From: PALSA-505 sp963762615
Lineage (GTDB): Bacteria > Actinomycetota > Actinomycetes > Streptosporangiales > Streptosporangiaceae
Reading direction: 5' to 3'
DNA: 64,000 bases
Assembly: GCA_963762615.1 (NCBI GenBank)
Contig: CAVXLG010000003.1
Coordinates: 558,001-622,000, forward strand
Below, one piece after another: positions 58,756 to 64,000 of the stretch. The first letter of the stretch is position 1. Every line of letters begins with the position of its first letter. The notes beneath the pieces were generated by a model. The model was not told the origin of the DNA. It did not search any database and was given only the letters and a program-made list of their open reading frames with translations. A program made the position numbers and the translations under genes.

Positions 58756-61700
58756 TCAGCGGGCGGCCGCCTGCCAGCGCTCCAGCCGCCGGGCCGCCTC
58801 CAGCCGCAGTCCGTCCGCGTAACCGCCCGCGTGACGGGCCAGCCGGGCGGCGCTGTCCGCGGCCCGGTCCAGCCAGGCGGCCCGGCCGAAGTCGGCGGCC
58901 AGGTCGCCGGTCCACCACCACGCCTCGATGGCCACCGAACGGTCCAGCAGATCCAGGTCGGCGGCGACGGCATCCGGGTCGGCGGGCAGGGCGAGCGCAC
59001 GGCTGGCCCGGTGGGCGAGCAGCCGCGCGACGCTGACATAGCGCGGGACGCCGAGCCCGGCCGCGCGCGATTCCAGCGCGCGGGCCGCCGCCAGCGCGCC
59101 TTCCGGGTCGCCCTGCCGCAGGGCCAGCCGCCCGGTGACGAGCTGGTGCTTGAGCCGCAGCCGCCAGCCGAACACCAGGTCGTCGGCCAGCAGCGCCCCG
59201 GCCTGCGCCAGCCGGGACTGCGCGCCGGCCGGGTCGCCGGCATCCAGGCACTGCTCGGCCAGGTCCTCCAGCGCGGCGATGGTGACCTCCGCGGTTCCCT
59301 GCCGCTGCGCTACCTCCAGCGCCTCCTGGTGATGATCGAGTGCCTGCGGCCCGGCGCCGAGGTTGCGCAGCACCCAGCCGGCGAAGTTCACCGCGCGCCC
59401 GGCGAAGCGCGGGACGTGGCGGCGTTCCACCTCGGCGGTGTAGCTGGTGAACGCGACCAGCGCCTCGGCCGGCCTGCCCGCCAGCGCGTGCGCGTGCCCG
59501 GTGAACAGGAGCGCGTGCAGGGTGGCGGACGTGTGCTGCACCCCGACCTGCCCGCGCGCGGCCGGGCGCAGCAGCGACAGCGCCTCTTCCGCCTTGCTCT
59601 GATGGGCCCTGAGCACTCCGAGCCACGCGGCCGCGGTCACCCGGTCCGCGCCCTGGGCCAGCGACAACGCCTCGCCGAGCAGCAGCTCGGCCTGGCCCAG
59701 GTCGCCGGCCGCGTGACAGGTCCGGCCGCCGACGGCCAGGCAGCGCGCCCGGGTGGCCGGATCCGCGGCGGCCAGCGCGCCGTCGGCGGCGAACCGCGCG
59801 GCCTGCGCGAAGTGGCGGCCGAAGTAGGACGCCCACGCCCCGACTTCGCAGGCGGCCGGGCCGGCCGCCGCGGCCCGCCCGACGTCCTGCAAAGCCTCGT
59901 CGTACCGGCGGCGAAGGGTGCGCACCCGGGCCCGGGCCAGCCATCCGTCCGGGTCGGCGTGCAGGCTCAGGGCGTCATCGAGCAACGCCTCGGCGGTCGC
60001 GTGGTCGAACCGTTCCGCGGCCCGCGCCGACGCGTCACGCAGCGCCCGCGAGGCCAGCGCGAGGTCCCCGCCCAGGCGCGCGTGGTGGGCCACCACGACC
60101 GGGTCGCCACCCGGCCGCCGGGCCAGTACCCGGCCCGCCTGCCGGTGCAGCAGGGCCGCCCGGCCCGCGGTCGCGCTGGCGGCCAGCGCCTCCCTAACCA
60201 GTTCGTGCCGGAACCGGAACGTCCCGTCCTCCTCGGCCAGGAACTGCTTGGCGACCGACCGCTCGGCGTCATCCAGCAGCGCGACGACGGGACGCCCGAG
60301 CACGGCGGCGAGCAGGTCGACATCCAGGTCCGCGCCGATCACGGCCGCGGTGCGCAGCAATGCCCCGGCCGCTCCCAGCTCATCGCACCGATTGGATACC
60401 GATTCGACCAGCGACGCGGGCAGCTCGGCGGCCGCTGCCTGCTGCGCCAGCTCGGTCAGGAACAGCGGGTGCCCCCCCGCGCGCGCGTACAGCGCATTGA
60501 TCCGGGCCGGCCCGACCAGCTCAGCCGCCGCGTCCCGGCTGAGCGCCTCCAGGTGGATGACCGCGGTAGCCGGCAGCGGCTCGCCCTCGCCGCTCCGCAC
60601 GGCCGCGACGATGGCCAGGGCCGCGTCCTCGCGCCGGACGAACCGCAGCCAGTCCGGCAGCGCGGGCCCGGCCAGGTGCGCATCATCAACGATCAGCACC
60701 AGCGGCGCCCGCCGGGCCAGCCGGCCCAGTGCCCGCACCAGGGCCGCGTAGAGCATCGCGGGACCCACCATGCCGTCGGCCAGCAGCGGCAGCAGCCGCG
60801 AGCCGGGCGCGAAGCCCAGCAGCGGCGCCAGCGTGGCAGCATCGGCGTCCAGCACGTCTGCGGTCACCTCGGGCCCGAGCCGCCGCAACAGCGCGGCGAG
60901 CGCGGCGAGCAGCGCATCGAGCGGCATGGCGCGGTCGAGCGGCCCGCACGAGGCCATCAGCACCGTGTCCCCGGCCGCGGCGCGCCGTCCGGCCCAGGCG
61001 CGGAGCAGGGCCGTCTTCCCGATCCCGGCCTCGCCGTCCACCACGACCACCTCGACCGGGCCCCCGCGCGCACCCGCCGCGACCGTGTCGAGATACGCCA
61101 GCTCGTCAGCCCGGCCGACCAGGGCCGTCGCGCCGGACGCGGGAACCTGCGCGGGCCCCGCCAGCTCACCCCGCAAGATCGCGGTGTGCAGCGCGACGGT
61201 CTGCGGTGACGGGTCGGTTCCCAGTTCATCGGCCAGGCGCTCCCGCGCGCTGGCGTAGGCCGCGAGCGCAGCCGCCACCCGGCCGCCCATGGCGTAACCG
61301 CGCAGCAGCACCCGCAGCGCCACCTCGTCGTAGGGATCGCGTTCCAGCGCGGCGGTCGCAGCATCGGCGGCCGCCATCCAGTCGCCGGCTTCCAGCAGCG
61401 CGGCGGCCGCCACCTGGCGGGTGCGGCTGGTCAGCCGCTCCAGCTCGGCCTGCCTGAGCTGTGCCCACTCGCCGGGCAGCGGCCAGCGGCTGTCGCCGCT
61501 GATCAGGGAGAGCGCGACCCGCGCGGCCGCCACCGCGCCCATCACGTTGCCGGCGTTGCGGCGCCGCTCCACCTCGTCGGTGAGCACCGCCAGTTCGGTC
61601 GCGTCCAGCCAGTCGCAGTGCAGCAGGTAACCGCCGTCACGATGCTCTATCCGGTCCCGGCCGAGGACCGAGCGCAGCCGGCTCATCAGCACGGCCAGCT

Positions 61701-61887
61701 GGTCATCCGGCCGCGCGGGCGGCGCATCGTCCCACAGGGCGTCGATCAGCACGCCGGAGGGCACGGCCTGCCTTCCGGCCAGGGCCAGCAGCTGCAGCGC
61801 CAGCCGCGCCTTCCTGCTGCCGAACGCCTGCGGCTCGACCCCGTCCACGGTGAAGTCACCGAGCACCCGCACCGCCAGCGACTTCAT
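58756..61887 (-). CDS. SARP/BTAD regulator with AAA ATPase and TPR domains
   Basis: A 1043-residue AfsR/SARP-type regulator. Residues 1-95: OmpR-like winged helix (VRVLGDFTVDG, RLALQLLALAGRQAVP, WDDAPPARPDDQLAVLMSRLR); about 100-245: BTAD; about 260-560: AAA/STAND ATPase with Walker A GEAGIGKTA (about 281) and Walker B LVLIVDDAHLAGP (about 394); the remainder: TPR-like helical repeats (LAQGADRVTAAAWLGVL, ALEVAQRQGTAEVTIAALEDL). Such large SARPs activate antibiotic or other specialised-metabolite clusters. ATG 61887 begins the SARP domain; open frame to 62013. Possible targets are the adjoining amidohydrolase and the NTF2/kinase pair. No cluster core enzyme is in view. Confidence 0.9.
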   Translation of the reverse strand: MKSLAVRVLGDFTVDGVEPQAFGSRKARLALQLLALAGRQAVPSGVLIDALWDDAPPARPDDQLAVLMSRLRSVLGRDRIEHRDGGYLLHCDWLDATELAVLTDEVERRRNAGNVMGAVAAARVALSLISGDSRWPLPGEWAQLRQAELERLTSRTRQVAAAALLEAGDWMAAADAATAALERDPYDEVALRVLLRGYAMGGRVAAALAAYASARERLADELGTDPSPQTVALHTAILRGELAGPAQVPASGATALVGRADELAYLDTVAAGARGGPVEVVVVDGEAGIGKTALLRAWAGRRAAAGDTVLMASCGPLDRAMPLDALLAALAALLRRLGPEVTADVLDADAATLAPLLGFAPGSRLLPLLADGMVGPAMLYAALVRALGRLARRAPLVLIVDDAHLAGPALPDWLRFVRREDAALAIVAAVRSGEGEPLPATAVIHLEALSRDAAAELVGPARINALYARAGGHPLFLTELAQQAAAAELPASLVESVSNRCDELGAAGALLRTAAVIGADLDVDLLAAVLGRPVVALLDDAERSVAKQFLAEEDGTFRFRHELVREALAASATAGRAALLHRQAGRVLARRPGGDPVVVAHHARLGGDLALASRALRDASARAAERFDHATAEALLDDALSLHADPDGWLARARVRTLRRRYDEALQDVGRAAAAGPAACEVGAWASYFGRHFAQAARFAADGALAAADPATRARCLAVGGRTCHAAGDLGQAELLLGEALSLAQGADRVTAAAWLGVLRAHQSKAEEALSLLRPAARGQVGVQHTSATLHALLFTGHAHALAGRPAEALVAFTSYTAEVERRHVPRFAGRAVNFAGWVLRNLGAGPQALDHHQEALEVAQRQGTAEVTIAALEDLAEQCLDAGDPAGAQSRLAQAGALLADDLVFGWRLRLKHQLVTGRLALRQGDPEGALAAARALESRAAGLGVPRYVSVARLLAHRASRALALPADPDAVAADLDLLDRSVAIEAWWWTGDLAADFGRAAWLDRAADSAARLARHAGGYADGLRLEAARRLERWQAAAR

Positions 61888-62024
61888 GCAGGTATCAAAC
61901 CCCGACGCGGCTCCTGCCGCCAGCTCGCGGCTGCGAGCCAGCGCATGACGCCTGGCGTGGCGGGAGACGAGCTGGCCGTGGTCGCGGACCGGCAGGAGCC
62001 GGCCACTGGGCACGCCGGCGACCG

Positions 62025-63663
62025 CTACGCCCGCTGGTACACGAGCTGGCCCCGGATCCAGGTCTGGGTGACGGCCGCCTGGCAGATCTCCCCGGCTGGC
62101 AGGCGGGACAGGTCGGCATCGACCACGGCGAAGTCGGCGTCGAGTCCTGCGGCGATCGAACCGCTGACCCCCTCAACGCCGTTGATCCGCGCGCTGCCGG
62201 ACGTGTACGCGGCGAGAATCGATGCCAGGCCGAGAGCCTGCCCCGGCAGGAACGGCTCGCCGTCGCAGCCTCCGGCCCGGGCGGGCAGGTTCCGGTTGAC
62301 CGCGACATGCGCGCCCCACAGCGGGTTCGGGCTGCTGACCGGCCAGTCGCTGCCGGCGCACAGGGCCGTGCCTGCCGCCTGCAGTGACCGGAACGGGTAC
62401 TGCCACCCCGCGCGCCGCTCCCCCAGGAACGGGACGGTCAGCTCGTCCATCTGCGGTTCGTGCGTCGCCCAGAGCGGCTGGACATTGGCCGTCACGGCGA
62501 GCGGCGCGAAGCGCGGGACGTCGTCAGGGTGGACGACCTGCAAGTGGGCCGCGTGATGCCGCGGCCCGTGGCCGTTGGCCCGCCGGGCCGCGGCCACCGC
62601 GTCCAGGGCCTGCCGGACGGCGCGGTCACCGAGCGCGTGGAAGTGGACCTGGAACCCCTCGCGGTCCAGTGCGGTCACGTACCGGGGAAGCTCGCCAGGG
62701 TCGATGAAATCGAGTCCCGAACGGCCGGTGCTGCATCCGTCGCTGTCCAGGTAGGGCTCGAGCATGGCGGCCGTGTGGGTCTCGGCCACGCCGTCCAGCA
62801 TCATCTTCACGCTGGTGGCGCGGAACCGCCCAGAGGCGGCGGTGCTCCGCCGGCCGGCGAGGCTGGCCACCTGCTCCAGCCCGCGCTCCCGGTCCCACCA
62901 GAGCGCGCCCACCACGGTCGCCTTCAGGGTGCCCGCCGCCGCGGCCCGCTGGTAGGAGTCAAACGGGTCCGCAGCGCCGTTGTAGCCGCCGACGATGGCA
63001 TCCTGCCAGCCGGTGATGCCGAGCGAGAACAGGTGTTCTTGCGCGGCGAGCAGGGCCTGGTACCAGTCTTCGCCGGTGACCTCGGGTAGCAGCCGGGCCA
63101 CCAGGTCGGCCGCGCCCTCCTGCAGCATGCCGACGGGCTCGCCGTCGGCGTCTCGCTCGATCCGGCCGTCCGCCGGGTCCGGCGTCGAACCGGCTGACCC
63201 CGGCCAGGGTCAGCGCCCTGGTGTTGACCCAGGCCCCGTGACCGTCGCGATTGGGCAGGAACACCGGGCGGTCGCCGGCCACGGCATCGAGCAGGTCACG
63301 GCTGGGCACGCCGCGGGGGAAGGCATCCATCGACCAGCCGCCGCCGGTGATCCATTCCTCGTCCGGGTGCTCCCGCGCGTACGCGGCGACCAGCTCGGCG
63401 TACCCGCGGGCGGTCGAGGCCTGGCGGAGGTCGCAGTGGCGCAGCTGGTCACCGGCGAAGACCGGATGGACGTGCGCGTCGATGAATCCGGGAAGCAGGG
63501 TGCCGCCGTGCAGGTCGACCGGGATCGCCTTCCCCGCCGCCCGCCCCTGGCCGACCTCGGTAATCTGCCCGCGGTGCACCTGGACGGTGCTGCCTTCCGG
63601 GAGGAAGCTGCTGCCGTCGAAGACGGTCCCGCGATGGAAAACGACGTCGTCCCCGTCCGGCAC
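62025..63663 (-). CDS. Amidohydrolase (YtcJ/amidohydrolase_3 family), frameshifted
   Basis: About 546 residues of a metal-dependent amidohydrolase. N-terminal beta-sandwich and PGFIDAHVHPVFAGD with the HxH metal motif (about 59-63); later FHALGDRAVRQALDA and ALCAGSDWPVSSPNP supply the further His and Asp ligands; LASILAAYTSGSARIN and ADFAVVDADLS close the domain. The frame breaks at about 63175-63185 (LAGVSRFDAG in one frame, DPADGRIERDADGEPVG in the next; one extra base). GTG 63663 is preferred, with AGGAGA seven bases upstream, over GTG 63678. Substrates in this family are N-acylated or exocyclic amides; unknown here. It is head-to-tail with the SARP gene, separated by 137 bp. Confidence 0.85.
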
Positions 63664-63749
63664 TGCCGATCTCCTCACCCGGTACTGGCGCTGCGGTACT
63701 GGCGCTGCGGTACTGACAGCAACCTACCTCTGCCTGGCAGGATCATCCC

Positions 63750-64000
63750 ATGACCCGGATCGAGGACTACGCGCTGCTCGGCGATCTGCAGACTGCCGCG
63801 CTGGTGAGTACGACGGGCTCCATCGACTGGCTGTGCCTGCCCCGCTTTGACTCCCCCGCCTGCTTCGCGGCCCTCTTGGACAGCCCTGAGGCCGGGCACT
63901 GGCAGATGGCGCCTGCTGCCGGCGGCACCTGCACCGGGCGGCGGTATGTCGGTGACACGCTCGTGCTGGAGACCGACTGGGTCACCGCCGAGGGGACAGC
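63750..64000 (+). CDS. Glycoside hydrolase family 15 (glucoamylase/trehalase), N-terminus only
   Basis: The first 83 residues of a protein running off the right edge. IEDYALLGDLQTAALVSTTG, then SIDWLCLPRFDSPACFAALL, is the strongly conserved N-terminal beta-sandwich start of bacterial GH15 enzymes, which include the mycobacterial trehalase and glucoamylase-like enzymes. The catalytic (alpha/alpha)6 barrel with its two Glu residues is outside the window, so substrate cannot be judged. ATG 63750 starts the homology; it is divergent from the amidohydrolase across 86 bp. Confidence 0.9.
   Translation, partial: MTRIEDYALLGDLQTAALVSTTGSIDWLCLPRFDSPACFAALLDSPEAGHWQMAPAAGGTCTGRRYVGDTLVLETDWVTAEGT

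Noticed and set aside
1..64000. tRNA or rRNA genes
   Set aside because: No cloverleaf with a GTTCGAATC-type T loop and CCA-side acceptor stem, and no conserved rRNA segments were noticed on reading both strands; a tRNAscan run would settle it.

Overview
The window is very GC-rich DNA (third codon positions almost all G or C; long shadow ORFs on every strand) from an actinobacterium. Markers are a fused multifunctional 2-oxoglutarate dehydrogenase/decarboxylase (kgd), a WhiB regulator, SigR/RsrA of the mycothiol thiol-stress system, a nickel superoxide dismutase with its maturation protease, a DasR-type GntR regulator and an N-succinyl-DAP aminotransferase resembling the mycobacterial one. A Streptomyces/Streptosporangiales-like soil actinomycete fits best; genus cannot be fixed from this window. 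No rRNA, tRNA, IS element, prophage or CRISPR array was seen.

Layout. 3-827: 3' end of an alpha/alpha-toroid protein. 958-4039: tightly coupled three-gene cassette ending in a BrxD-type (BREX) P-loop ATPase with none of the other BREX genes in view; this is the best candidate for an undescribed system. 4247-7191: methyltransferase, [3Fe-4S] ferredoxin, dapC and a nitrilase-family hydrolase, with a strong DasR-like palindrome in the dapC/nitrilase divergent promoter. 7188-10521: frameshifted membrane-anchored Asp-box (BNR) protein. 11039-15376: kgd and a DUF6104 protein. 15493-17960: DUF4097 protein coupled to a PadR regulator. 18014-23139: oxidoreductase, malic enzyme, CGNR zinc-finger regulator, APC permease. 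23204-23996: sodX/sodN. 24197-29366: RsbW-like anti-sigma factor, SigB/F-family sigma factor, membrane protein, lipid kinase, WhiB, PdtaS kinase. 29855-35455: DasR, an SOS-box-preceded DUF222/HNH nuclease, a 38-bp tandem array, a TPP enzyme. 35499-39753: biotin-carrier protein, two HD-domain membrane proteins, small ORF, rsrA, sigR; order and content (SigH-RshA-biotinylated protein-PdtaS-WhiB1, plus SRAP-aroA-rsgA) recall the M. tuberculosis Rv3219-Rv3228 region. 39839-50019: methyltransferase, DksA/TraR-like protein, SRAP protein, aroA, rsgA, hisN, CBS protein, lipoprotein, MFS exporter, KimA-like permease. 50168-64000: accessory genes (duplicated GNAT/FemAB-like protein, MFS, acyl-CoA ligase, RCC1 lipoprotein, NTF2-like protein, aminoglycoside-phosphotransferase-like protein, SARP-AAA-TPR regulator, amidohydrolase, start of a GH15 enzyme).

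Two features run through the whole window. At least eight genes are split by a single-base frameshift, so either the assembly has indel errors or there are many young pseudogenes; I annotate each as one gene and give the break. There are also many short tandem repeats (13-45 bp units), both intergenic and in frame inside proteins, including one inside a histidine-kinase ATPase domain. Regulatory sites readable from sequence include a perfect SigR promoter (GGAAT-N18-GTT) before sigR, a CRP-like site and leader hairpin before whiB, a LexA-like box before the HNH nuclease, and hairpin terminators around sodX/sodN.
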